From: Galaxea fascicularis
Taxonomy: Eukaryota; Cnidaria; Anthozoa; Scleractinia; Euphylliidae
Direction of reading: 5' to 3'
Length of the DNA: 64,000 bases
NCBI GenBank assembly: GCA_948470475.1
Contig: OX419346.1
Coordinates: 124,001 to 188,000, forward strand
The position numbers and the translations under genes were made by a program. Each line of letters opens with the position of its first letter. Positions within the stretch are counted from its first letter, which is position 1. This document shows, in pieces, positions 34,400-53,049 of the stretch. The notes under the pieces were generated by a model. That model was not told the origin of the DNA. It ran no database searches and was given only the letters and a program-made list of their open reading frames with translations.

Positions 34400-36798
34400 T
34401 CAACGAACAAAGATGTTTCCGTGTGGATTAGCCACAACTTTCAACTGATTCGGCTGATTTCTACCGCATGGATCATGAGTTGGCCAGTTGTTGCCAGTAT
34501 TAGCGTCAAAGTAATACACGTGACTGTTGGCATTGAGATATGGTCCGTTGTTACTTATCCCGATAGAAGTTGGTACCACCCCAGCGCATTGCTGCGAAAC
34601 CTGTTTAACCAGTTTACAGCTGAGTGACCCAGCCTTCTGTCTCACTATGCTGCCAGTACCTTCCTCGCAAACGATCCAGTTGTTGATGTTGCTTTTGATC
34701 AGGGTTTGGTTACCAATGGTGCGCCATAGAGCAAAATTCATGGCCTCGTAATGTGTCTCACTCAGTGGAGCGGTTATAGATACTCTCGTGTTTGCACCAA
34801 TTGCTAACCAGGAAGGACGGGGGATGACTGCATTTGCGCCACTCTGAAAGTTTGAGTAATCAGTGAAGGTGTAACTCCAGACTAGTGTCCAGCCCCCTCC
34901 GTCTGTCTCTTGATCGCAGTAGGCCTGGAAAGCGTTGCTATGAGAACCTCCATCCGGGTCAATCCAGTAGACACCTGAAGGAAGTGAGGAAACTTTCAGT
35001 TTCAGTTCCTGGCAGTCCAACACCGGAAACTCTTTGGATTCCCCTACGAGAAAAAACAAAACAAAGGACAAACCATTTAATCCTACTTTAGAAGATTTTC
35101 TCGAAATGATGGTAGCATCAGTTCCATATTGACAACTGCAAAATAATAGTCATGTTTCCAACATTATTCGGCTGTTCTTTAAAACGTTTCTATGCGAAAT
35201 TTAACAGTGTAGGTATGCACTTATCATTGGCTTTCATGAGAATATGATCAAATGCGCCTTACAATAATAAGCTTTACAATTCGAAATCTTTACAATTCTA
35301 AATTCTTTACAGTTCTCAAATCAAACTAAATCAAATCAAATGTTGGTTTTTGGAGAGACGGGAAAACCGGAGTACCCGGAGAAAAACCTCTTGGAGCAGA
35401 GTAGAGAACCGTCAAACTCTGCCCACTTATGACGCCGAGTCCGGGAATCGAACCCGGGACACATTGGTGGAAGGCGAACGTTCTCACCACTGCGCCAACC
35501 GTTAAAACAATGGTTTACTGGGGGTGTTTATTCTCATGGGCTCAGAAAACCTGGTTATGGTCATTGTTATTCAAGGTTTTTCCTGTCAAAAGCCAGCAAG
35601 GGGAGGGGTGTCACGCAAAACTCCTTTCCGTGTTGCGTGACAATCCAAACACCAACTTGTTTACCCAGGGCCCGATTACATGGCGAATTTCAGCCCGGTT
35701 AACCGGGCTGAAATTTCATCCCGACTTCTGAAACAAATCCTCTGAAGACCAAACCGGGCTAAGATTTTCAGCCCGGGCTGAATTTTGCCCCGGGCTGAAA
35801 AAATCTCGTGTAATCGAAAAGAAAATTCAGCCCGGGCTGAAAAGCAGGAAATAACATGGCTGCCTGATTTTCCCGAGACTCTTCGCGCCAAATTTCATAT
35901 TTGGTGCCGAGACTAATATTTCAGCCCGGGCTGAAGTTCATCATGTAATCGCAACAAAATTTCAGCCCGGGCTGAAATTCGCCATGTAATCGGGCCCCCA
36001 ATCTAAAGTGTGTGAAATCATGATCTCAACAGGGGACTGCGTACCTAAACCGCTCGCCTCAGCCACCCGGTATTTTCCTTCAGTCAGGCGTTTAATAATT
36101 TCGCTCTTGCACAGCAGAGAAGACTTGTAAAGAAAAAGATTTCCATTAATGTCCGTCTCCAATACTTTGTATCTTCCCTGATCCGAGGTTCCTCTGCAAT
36201 TAAAATAAAACAACACTCGCGTTCAGTGCAAGAAGTCTTCGCAACTGTCGCATGCGACAGGTCATAGCTTGAGGAAGAGTGGATTGCAATTGAGTGTTAC
36301 TGGCATAAATACAAAGGAAATGTTTCCAAGAGAAGGTAGACTGTTTTTACAGTCTAGTAGTTTGGAGATTCGGAAGGTTTTTATAACGCTTTGTTACGCA
36401 CCGCGGGTTAGCGTGCTTCTCGATTTGAAGATGCACCAGGGAAATGAAGTCCCCATGATCTACCACTTGCTTCAAACTAATTTCCACCTTGCACAAGCTA
36501 GCTAGTTAACTGGTAAACAAATACATGTGAGCCGACTAACCATCATTCTCTCTTCAAAAGAAGAGAGAATGAACCACATTGAAATGAACCAATGAACCAA
36601 ACAGAAGAACCAAAATTTTCTGTGATCCAGCACGGACCTTTCTTCAGTTGACTGAGTTATTTACTGTACCGAGAACACAAATGGCCTCATCTGCAATGAC
36701 CGGCTGAGAAATAAAAGGCCTTCATTGTCTCACCTGGCTGCTTTCAAGGCGCAGCAGAGTACACAAGCCAGAGCGATCAAATGAAATTGGACAGCCAT
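34400..36798 (-). CDS. Secreted fibrinogen-like protein, coral skeletal-matrix-like
   Basis: Three exons (-): 36798-36734, 36193-36045, 35043-34400; phases 2/2 and 1/1; 285 residues. Exon 1 is a signal peptide (FHLIALACVLCCALKAA). Exon 2 encodes about 50 residues with one cysteine and no family I recognise. Exon 3 opens with the N-terminal part of a fibrinogen-related domain: DCQELKLK, SGVYWIDPDGG, AFQAYCDQETDGGGWTLVW. The rest (WLAIGANTRVSITAPLSETH ... WIVCEEGTGSIV ... CGRNQPNQL) is not the usual calcium and polymerisation-pocket half of a fibrinogen domain but resembles the C-terminal half found in cnidarian matrix proteins. It is probably secreted and extracellular; binding partner unknown. 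A MITE (35668-35997) and a SINE (35310-35500) sit in the 1-kb second intron. Confidence 0.75.
35310..35500 (-). mobile_element. tRNA-derived SINE (family B), intronic
   Basis: On the minus strand the head reads ggttggcgcagtggtgag (A-box) and gggttcgattcccgg (B-box), followed by a unique body (gtactccggttttcccgtct) and an A/T-rich tail with gatttgattt repeats near 35310-35335. The body shows no likeness to family A. The spacing of A- and B-boxes is tRNA-like, but there is no acceptor stem, so it is a SINE and not a tRNA gene. Confidence 0.78.
35668..35997. mobile_element. 330-bp MITE built from CAGCCCGGGCTG palindromes (family 3)
   Basis: Terminal inverted repeats: gggcccgattacatggcgaa at 35668 and its inverse ending at 35997. 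The TIR continues into aatttcagcccgg. The interior contains several copies of cagcccgggctgaa, itself palindromic, so the strand can fold in many registers. CCA occurs on both flanks and may be a 3-bp target duplication. It lies in intron 2 of the fibrinogen-like gene. Confidence 0.78.
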
Positions 36799-38392
36799 TC
36801 TGTACTTCGCTGCACTGTTGCGAAACTTGTACCTCCTTTGGACTGGCGTCAAACAGTTAATTTTGACACCAAAGAACTGCTGCAGAGCCTTATACGGAGT
36901 GATACTTGAACTCTTGAGGGTTTGGCGGAATTATGCTGAGTATTTTGATTAATCCTCTAATCTCAACACTGATCAACATCTAATTTGTCCCTACAACATC
37001 AATATTATGTCAGGCATTCAGTTCATGAGAATAATAATTTTATCACCAAAGAAAAAACAACAATGTTTAAACAAATTCTCTAAGCAAGTACCTTGAGGAA
37101 TATATAGAAAAGTGAGGAGAGCGGTATTTCTCAGTGTTAGGGATTCAAGGGTTGGAGGCATGGCAAAGAATTGCTGAATCATTTTCCTCATTGACCTCTA
37201 AGAGAGATTCCTGCATTCTCCTTTTCGAATAACAACTTTTCGTAAGGTAAAACTGACACAAATGAAGCATATTAAATGGATGATTTGGGCTGAAAACGTT
37301 CTTTTATAATTAAAGGTAAATGCGCACATGACAAAAAAGGATTGTTTCTAGTTAGTCTTGGTTTTGCCTACGCTTCGTAGTCATATGCACTCCTTTATCA
37401 AGCTGGGCTACTTCACGCTAATGCTGATCGCACCAAACTGTTGCATCAATCGGATCGATGTGTGAGCGAATGGAATTTTAGCTCGAGGCATGTACAACAT
37501 GCACGTCACACCACCTGTAACGTCATCCCAAACGAGAAGTCGCTGGAGTAGATTGAAAATGAAGTTTCAATCACGTGGTTCATCCTATGAACAGTCACGA
37601 ATAAAAGCTTAAATTAGAAATTTGACTGAAACACAGCGTAAAACTTCCGTCACCAAAAACGTAACCAAAAACACGAAGGTCAAGACATTATCCTTGTATT
37701 GTGGCTTTAAAAAGAGCCGTTTTGTGTGGTTCTGAAGAGAGACACCCCTACTAACTCGCGCGGAAGGCGCTTAAGCGGTCCACCGATGGCGGTCCGATGC
37801 ACCTTCCCATTCAAACTCCTGGCTACGGGCCTGAAGTCGCCTTACCAATTAAAGAAAGCTATGGACTGTACCTGTCTAAAGCAGCAATCTTTATTACCAC
37901 TTCCACGGTTACAAAGGGGGTAACTGGCCTCCATGATTGATGTGGCACAAATTAACTCAATCAATTCATTCTTAAATTGTTTATTTTACTTCTCTCCGAG
38001 GGCCACTTACTTATTAGAAGGTGTGGATAATCCACACGGTAATGTTTTTATTCACTAAAACAAACTACTAATCTGCATTCTCTCTCGCTTGTTTGATCGA
38101 AACTTTTGCAATCAGAATTATGTAGTTAAAACCATTTTATTTCCTTTTTATCCTTTATCTTGCATTTAAGAGTTGATGAAGAAATAATCCACTGAGCAGT
38201 CAGCAGGAATTTCATGAAGTTAATTGTTTTACATTGTTTAGAATATGAATTTGCATGTGCTGTTTCGGTTGCATACTTGTTGAACGAAATAGACTGAGGC
38301 ACTTGTGTCTTATCATAGGCGACGCATCTTTTCCCAGGCTCTAACCGTTTGTCCTCCTATCCTTTCACTTCAAACAACACGCTTTCAATGGA
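36799..38392. other. Intergenic, no gene recognised
   Basis: Contains the upstream region of the fibrinogen-like gene and the 3' flank of ADHFE1. Short open frames around 37726-37923 show no domain. No repeat stands out. Confidence 0.45.
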
Positions 38393-41300
38393 TCAATACA
38401 ACGTCATCGAGTCCTCGAACAGTCTTGCAAGTTCCTCCTCCCCAGGGGCCCCAGCTGGGGTAAGTTTTATCACCCGATGTTGAGGCAAAGTTCCCTTGAC
38501 AAGCGCTGGGATATCTTCAGGTTTATATCCCAAGGCCTTAAGTCCGTTATCGACTCCCGTGCTGTACATAAAGTCCCGGAGCGTGTCGGAAAGTAACAGC
38601 CCAGCATCAGCCAACTTCACGTTGGTTGTGTCTGCACCTAAAACACGGAAACACGGAAAGCAAACAACTATGCATTCGTTCTCAAACCCTACACACCCAA
38701 CCCCAACATTTCAGTTTCGTAATTCTCTGGTGATGTCTTGCATCCCAAGCTTTTGAAAGCCTCTCGACGGTTTGTAAATCCTAACGGTATCTTCGCGACC
38801 AGAGAAAAATCGTGAGCCTCTCACGAGACGAAAGTTTGCACCAACTCAGTTCCGTTTGCATTTGTTTGCTTTACTTCGTTCTGTAATTAAATCTGTACCA
38901 CACTGCGATATGCCGTGTTCAAATAAAGATTACCCTTACCCCCTTCCTTATGTCGCATTAAGGACTTACCAAGTATCTTTGCAGCCTCCAGATGCCTATC
39001 GGGGCACGCAGGTGCAGTGAAGCGGAATACGGCTGGTGACGTCACCACTACCGACAAGCCATGCGGCTAAAGATACAGATACAAGAAGTGATTAGGATCA
39101 ATACTCTCCGGCCTCGCAGTATGAAAAAAAAATTATAGCGTTTCCTCTCAACACATGTTCACGATTTTTCAAATAAACGCATCTCCAAGACAAAATAACT
39201 CCCGTAACAGTAATTTATGTAAGCCTACCACAAGAGAGTGGTCCACATCATAATCTTTAGCTTTGTAAGACTTCACCAGCCCAGAGATGGGATATGACAT
39301 GCCATGGCTGTTACAAAACAAACAACATTTTATATGCTAGGAGGAGGAAGAGGAGAAGGAAGAGACTTACTGCTGTCACTGCTTGATAATTACCTGCAAC
39401 GATACAGCCACGTAAAAATACTGACAGTTCCAGCACATTCGTTTTAGAAACGTACCACAAATGAACACCAGCATTTCCGAATCCTACTCCAGCATAAACA
39501 CTCGCTAAGTGCATGTTGGACCGGGCCTCAAGATCCCCAGGATCGTTGATGGATCTGTTGAAACAAAAGCACCAAATAAAGCAACAGCACGGCCAACATT
39601 TCTTTACTTGCCAGGGGTTCAAAGTTATTCCGACAGTTTTGCAGTTTTCAGTTGTAGTTGCTGAATATAAAACAAGTAGACAGTCTTGACAGCTACCTTA
39701 ACCTGCGCTTCGGGTGCCGAGTCATTGTTTATAGCCATTTTTGTGCCATACCGTAATCAGGTGTTTCCGTTGTCAGTTGTTGTTGCCGCTCTTGTTTGTG
39801 TTCTCACACTGGTGTTTTGGTAGCAAGAAATTCACGATCCCAGGTCACGGTTTGGGTAAATGGTAAGATATACTCCAAACTAGAGAACTATGTTCGAGAT
39901 TGGCATTTACAGTTTGTGCAATACGCTCTCGTCTACAGGAAGCTTAAGGAACTCGCTACCAAAAGGCGTGGAGCTGGTATATAAGTAAATGGGACGCGAC
40001 ATTCTGTTTGAGAAATCTCAACCAGGTAAAGTATTGCCTTTCCGTCTTGCATTTCTCCCGGAAATTTTCCACCGACAGTCATGTTCCATTTCCTTCCCGA
40101 AAAGATTTCCCGGAAATTTGATGCATCTGGTGAACACTCTGTCACCTTTTCAAATACTTGGCAACGATTCCAAGCGCGTGTCGAGACCACACGTCACTGA
40201 CTGGGTTGCTACCTTGATAGGCTGGCCGCACGTTGGGATTGGATGGACGAGGACCACGCATCTGATAGGGAATGGCCGTGTATGACTCGATAGCATGACT
40301 GGAAAACAAGAAAAGAAAAGGTTGACAATATTAACGGTTTGACCATGCACGTCTAGGACTTGATGGAACAGCTGGGAGAAATGGAACAATTAATCTTGCT
40401 GATCCCGAAGGAAGTCACTTACGAGCGTTATAGCCTCGTTATCTTTTGTCTCTCGTTCTCGTTTGTCTTGGTTTTGCCTTATTTTGTTCTGCGATCGGCT
40501 GGCAAAACTAGCACCACTTTTTCAACCACTGAGAAGCAAAATCCAAAACAATCTTAACTCATTCAAGCACACTTTGCGCTGGCCTCCGGTGACAACATCA
40601 GTCACGCACTCGCCTACGGCTCGCCGAAACTACCTCTGCCTTTTCGTTCTTACCACGTTTTGACGCCACCCATTCGTTATCAGAGTACACACTCTGTCAA
40701 ATGGAATCCACTACTTGTTAAGTACACCGAGAATCTTACCACAAGACATCGTAGCCACTGTTAGCTGTCAATCTCTCGGTCATGTGCAGTGTATGCAGAG
40801 GATCCACAATACCTAGCAAGGGACGGATGGCTCGGCTGGCAATACCTACATAGTGGGATAAAAGATCAGCCATTGAGGCTGTGTAATTTAGATCGACCGC
40901 AACCCCTGAGCATTCACTGTTAGATTATAATCAGCTTGGGTCAACCTCAGAGCACTCTAAGTGGCACGCGTTGATAAGCTATGTTTACTAATCTTCATCC
41001 TGAGACCTTTTCCTGGCGAGCTAGGCACGTGGGACAAACACTCAGACACAATTACAATATGTCTAATGAAGAATATTTAACTAATACATTCAATTCGACA
41101 GTGCGTGTGTAGGCTGAGAACTCCTCCAAATTCATCCAAATGGTTTGATTACAACCTTACAACCCAGACAACTGGCACCAATTAGCATACACTGCGAGTA
41201 GGTCGCACGAGAGCAGAGCGAGGGAGTGAGCGAGCCGAGGGGAAATTGGGAAAAAAGGCCTTCTCTCCTCTCCTCTCACCCCGTTCGCTCTCTCCAGTCC

Positions 41301-44300
41301 TGCCGAGACAATAATCAACTGACTGAATAGGCTCGGTCGTCAGCCTACATAGCACTTCTTGGATCAATGATTCTGCCTTTTATTTAGGAGCACTCTGTGG
41401 TTCATTGGGCTATCCTATTAGAGAGGCTATTTTTCAAGGTTGTGAGATAGGGAGGGGACGTTTACATACACATGTACATTACCTTCGGTCTTAAAGTCGA
41501 AATATGGTAACGATACAGTCACACCACTCTGACGCCACACTCCACCATTGTGGTGGAGTGTGTCCAGATTTATTGCTTTGAAACGTTTTTATTTCAGAAA
41601 TAGCAGTCCAACAGCAGATGACGCAAAAATTTTACCTGTTTTTGCTTTCAATGGCTCATAATCGAAAATAGCAACTCCAGTTGTCTCGCTACCTTATAAA
41701 ACAAGAGTAGGACAACATAACAGAATTTAGCCCAGGACTGATCTTAAACAAACAATGTTTATATGTATGTATATATGTATGTATGTAACTGGGGATTTTA
41801 GACCAAATAGTCGCTTATGCCCTTTTAGCACCCAGTCCTTCAAATGACATGGAAATGGACATTTTTCTCTCTGACAAGAAGGGGATAGAAGGGTGTTATG
41901 TCCCTTCCCTTGCTATACCCACTAATCAATGTATGAAAGAGGACAAAACAAATATGCATTATTTACATAATTATCTGGGGGTGCATGTAAATATAAAATA
42001 AACTTCACATAGGAGGGTAATGGATGTGCACACCAACTTTCCAAGCACTTAGAGAAGGAGGTTAGCTGCAAGGTACTGGTACGTATGCTCAACCATTAAC
42101 CTGAGTGAAAAATTTTGAGAACAATTTCGTAATGAAATGATTTGACCCACCTGTGCCGGCAGTTGTTGGAACTGTGAAATAAAAATCAATATTCAAGATG
42201 AGGTTTATGTTTAAAAACTGTATATTTCTGTATGTTAATGTTAATTTTGTGCACTGGATTTAAACACCTGGACCGAGATGCTTGAAGCATGATTAGCTAA
42301 TAGGCATTGATAAGTCGTATTAAAACCTGAAGGTTGTCATGGTATTTAACCTGGGTTAGTGCTAACCATGCTTTGAGCATTCCATCTTCCACATTTGCAA
42401 ATCACAATAAGACTCAATGAAACCTAACTTTCTGCCCTCATGTTGCATGTCACAGTGAGACATGGGGAGTCTCAGATGAGGGACTATGAAGAGAGGCTGT
42501 GAAGTAGGATTTTCTGAGTGCTATTTTACACCAAGAAGAGAGAAAACTGGAAGGAACCACCATGGAGAGGTAGGAACTGTGAGACTAGGGACAATATACA
42601 TAATTTAATACACAGGAAGCCAGATGTCCCTTGATGCCCCCTCACCCTCCACTCTAGTCACCACACCCCTCTCATATCCACACCACTCAAACCTGTCCCA
42701 GACCATCTGAAGGTTGACTCTCTGTTTGGCTGTTTGACTGTACAAATAATATTAATTATTATACATTGGTGTCACCAGCTCGATTTTGATTGGCTATAAG
42801 CACTCAGCTAATTTTTGCTAGCTCTGTTTCTCTTACGTCATACCTACAGACCATAGTTTTTATATACCGGTATGTAGAATTGACGTCATACCTACAGACA
42901 ATAGTTTTATGCATGCAGAAGTGGCGTCAACTAATACACTAACCAGCAGTTTGATCAGTTTTGTCATGGCGGAGTCGCCAGTGCAGCTCAGGAATATGCA
43001 TAATAAAACAATTATTGGATTCGGTTTTCGCATGATAGCGATAATTATCAAGGCCTCAGTTTGTGTTATCCGCCTCAGCCTTCGGCTTCGGCAGATAACA
43101 CAAACTTTGGCCTTGATAATTATCGCTATCATGCTCAACCTCACCCAATAACTGTTAATTCTTACTTGCTATTAAAGGCTTCAGTACTCGGTCCACTGGC
43201 ATTCCTTTGCCAATAGGTTCATTCACAAAATCCAAGAAGTCATTTTCTGGATGACACAGATATAGATTGGCAGCTTTGGCTGTGTCAATCACTGATCCAC
43301 CACCGATGGCAAGGAATGAATCAAACTGACCATGCTTGGCAAAATCAATGGCATCCTTAAAACTACAAAAAAGTCTATTAACTAATGATATTCGATTGCC
43401 CACAATTTAAACACATAATAACAAAAATTCACTCTGAGAGAGAGAGAAAGAGACTAGAAACCTCTCAGAGCATATTTTGATATATGCTGATCAGGGCTAG
43501 AAATTACAAGTGAGTAAATTTGCATAATATACAAAGTAAGCTTAATTTACCTGGTATCTGTTGGCTCAATCCTGACTTTATCATACAGTTCGTATTTTAC
43601 ACCATTGCTTTCCAGAGACTCAATGGCTTCTTTAACAGGAGGCAAATTCACCAGCTAAACATCATTAATATCAAAAAGTACCTTCAGTTACTGCATCATT
43701 GAATGTCTAGACTTTCCATGAACTACTTTTACTCTGTTTAGGTTAACAAACAAAATGAAATAGCAGCTTAGGGAAGTTATTGCCAGGTTGAGATAATTTC
43801 TTTGGTTTACATAATGGCTAGGTAAGAATATAACATACTGTACCTTTTGATCTGTGACCACACAGACTTTCTTTAGGTCACGATTCTTGAAATCCTGTTC
43901 AAATTTTAACATATTAAGAATACTGATGAGCCCAATTGCCTTTCAAAAACTGAAATTGTCTTTAATAACTATATAATAACAATTCGGATGTTGATATCAA
44001 GACGACGACGACCATGCTATACAAGAGAAATCACTCTGGAAATACGTGACAAAAAGCAAGCTTACCATGCCAACTTCTTGAGTGACTCCTTCACCATACC
44101 GGATACTGGAATTGGCCACCTGATGTTAAACAGATTTTAGTTCAGTTAATTTCTGTCAGTAGTCAGTATATTTCGTAAGAAGGTCAGTAAAAAGATTGTC
44201 CAAAAAAGGTCCCTTATTAAGAAGAAGAGTTCATTTTTGTTTTGGCACTCCTGTGAGTCAGCTGATGTGAGTGATCTTAATATACCATAAGCACAAACCT

Positions 44301-45011
44301 CAAATGCACATTCTTGTTCAATTCGATTGTTTGCAGCAGATGATTCAAGTCTTGGTCCTACAAACAATAATTAACTCTCAGTAAAGTGCTGAAACATTAT
44401 TTAATTTTCACACCAAGAAACTTCCATTGTCATCAGTATATCATGTTGTTTTTGTTTTGCATAGCCTGTGTGGCCCTTCCCGTTCCTACTGCCTGCCACA
44501 CAGGTCAGTTTCCTCTCAAGTATAACTCAGTGAGGGTGAATCTCAGAGGATACTTAAAAAAGACTTTTTAAACACGATTTGACTTTTAGTTTTTAACGTA
44601 CAAAGTAAGGCCGTAAAATAATATATTCAGATGATTGTGATTGGCTAACAGATATTGTGGCAACTTTCTTGTGTTTTTTGCTGTTCTGATACCATCAAGT
44701 CTTTGTGTTGGCAGATCAGAAATAGCACTTTTTCACTTTCACAGTGAGTTCTCTTCCACCAGAAAAGATCGGAAAATGCCATCCCTGCAGCTGGCTTTGT
44801 AGGGGAGGGGAGGGTGCTCAGTGGACTTGCCATACGGTGCGGAGATGGAAGTGTAGTGTTTTGCTATAGCCCAGTCCCAGCCTTTACTAATGTCCCGGTA
44901 AATATTTTGTTCCAATGCATGCAGTATGAAATGACTTCTTTTAAACAACAAACCTGCTAAAAAAGTCTGCGAATGAGCTGGGCATCTGCATCTGATAAAA
45001 GCAAACAACAT
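38393..45011 (-). CDS. ADHFE1: Hydroxyacid-oxoacid transhydrogenase, mitochondrial (iron-containing alcohol dehydrogenase family)
   Basis: Fourteen exons (-), all phases consistent: 45011-44954, 44357-44299, 44119-44066, 43894-43844, 43654-43551, 43362-43166, 42171-42151, 41692-41636, 40845-40740, 40298-40146, 39554-39456, 39307-39229, 39066-38970, 38637-38393. The product is 459 residues (human 467). It oxidises 4-hydroxybutyrate to succinate semialdehyde while reducing 2-oxoglutarate. The arginine-containing N-terminus ([10 protein letters not shown]) fits a mitochondrial presequence. Recognisable blocks are [13 protein letters not shown], the nucleotide-binding [18 protein letters not shown], the 7-codon exon [34 protein letters not shown] with the metal-ligand aspartate, [32 protein letters not shown] and [14 protein letters not shown] with ligand histidines, and the C-terminal [12 protein letters not shown]. 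Exon 1 faces METAP2 at 347 bp. Confidence 0.95.
41536..41562. repeat. 12-bp perfect hairpin in ADHFE1 intron 8
   Basis: cacactccacca, loop ttg, then tggtggagtgtg: a perfect 12-bp inverted repeat with a 3-nt loop. Bases around it do not extend the stem. Function unknown. Confidence 0.85.
42836..42910. repeat. Short direct repeat in ADHFE1 intron 6
   Basis: Two copies of tacgtcatacctacagac(c) / gacgtcatacctacagac(a) followed by atagtttt, about 48 bp apart. This is a small local duplication beside the hairpin element at 43013. Confidence 0.8.
43013..43150. mobile_element. 138-bp palindromic MITE (family 4)
   Basis: Nearly perfect foldback: the left arm runs from tattggattcgg through gcatgatagcgataattatc, aaggcc and tttgtgttatc; the right arm is its inverse, ending ctcacccaata. 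The arms (about 65 nt) meet at cagccttcggcttcgg. It lies just downstream of ADHFE1 exon 6 (intron 6), 15 bp from the exon's splice donor. Confidence 0.8.
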
Positions 45012-45358
45012 GCAAACGAGTGATGGGTACTATCGGAAAGAAACGCCCCCGTCCCTTTATGATTCACGGAGAATCCACGTTGATTTACGACATGAAAACG
45101 GACGAAAATAATAGAAAATGCCACGAACGGAGGCATGTTAAAAATGCTTACGATGCAGCTCCGACAATCCTCATCAAACGCAAAGCTTGTTCCCTGAAAG
45201 AAAGGGAAGCCATCGAAATTTCGTTTTATGTTTCCAAGGAGCGCCATACGCAGTAAAGACTGGGTTAAAGAAAACTCATTTCGTTCCCAGTCTACCCAGT
45301 GTCTTCTTAAGGAAATTTGAATAGCGCGGTTACATGGCCTGCTAACTCACTCATCAAG
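45012..45358. promoter_or_regulatory. Bidirectional promoter, ADHFE1 / METAP2
   Basis: The divergent start codons are 347 bp apart. At the METAP2 start the sequence caagatggctgc (45355-45366) is a YY1-like core overlapping the initiation codon, as at the DNAJC2 start. No TATA box is seen. Antiparallel open frames across 45020-45256 overlap each other and are not convincing as exons. Confidence 0.55.
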
Positions 45359-52161
<6,803 letters not shown>

Positions 52162-53049
52162 GATAGTATAGGCAAGGATTATCCCTGGCTTCTAGTAGCG
52201 TCGTACCATCAATCTGCAAATATTTCCCCAAAATTCGTTTTGTACAATCCTTCCAGAATTCTCATTTCTGTAGAACGTTACTTCCTGGTGTGTCCAATTT
52301 TGGTATCCACTTTAATTCCAGCCACTCCCTTGTTTTTATGTTCGTTCCGCTGTCTTAGTTTCATGGGGAAGTACGTTAAGTGCCGCGAAATCTCGTCCGG
52401 TTTAGTGGAGTCATCAGTGTATTTGTAATAATATTGGATAATATTTTAGTGTTGAGTGCAGTAAAGCTAAAAACGGTATTCGGGCAATTAGAAATAAATA
52501 GTGCTATTGCAAGCAAAGATAGGAAACGTCCTTCATTTTCGCCTGGAAGGGTAATGCTTTCGGTTTTAGTGCGTTTCACCTCGCCTTAAACAGACCAACC
52601 TAAAGTTGCAAGCCAGGTTCTATGAGGGGTATAAAACAGTTGAGTTAGAATTACCTTGTGTCTATGTTAGGTCATAATTAAATCAAAGATGCTTTGCAGC
52701 CATATCAAAATATCTAACCTTTTGGTCTTTTTGTAAATTAGTGCATCAAAGTGTATTTTCTTGTAACCATAAAAACGAAATCAATTCAACCTGTGTTCGT
52801 GTCGTCTGCCTGCTTGTGTGTTGCCCGAGTCCCCATTCCTGTGTTAAATTTACGGGAAAAGAAAATGATATTTCTGTGCACCTACTTCTTTAAAAATTCT
52901 TCACACCCACAGAAGTCAAAACTTAACTTACCTGACCACAATGAAATCGCAAATTTCTTTCCCAATAAGCCATCTACTAGCTTAAGACTACACCCTCAAC
53001 TCTGATCATAAAAGACAAGGGAACCGTTGCCTTGTATGTAATCCACATC
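52162..53049. other. METAP2 3' UTR and intergenic DNA
   Basis: Non-coding. No family recognised in the short open frames. It ends where degenerate satellite sequence begins. Confidence 0.5.

Noticed and set aside
40146..40298. ADHFE1 seemed to lack the conserved exon encoding the SNP-SDVW segment
   Set aside because: A possible donor at 40212 was misleading. The exon reads straight through it ([20 protein letters not shown]) to the donor at 40146, restoring length and phase.
45020..45256. Antiparallel open frames between ADHFE1 and METAP2 as an extra small gene
   Set aside because: They overlap each other in the shared promoter and show no domain; unsupported without transcripts.
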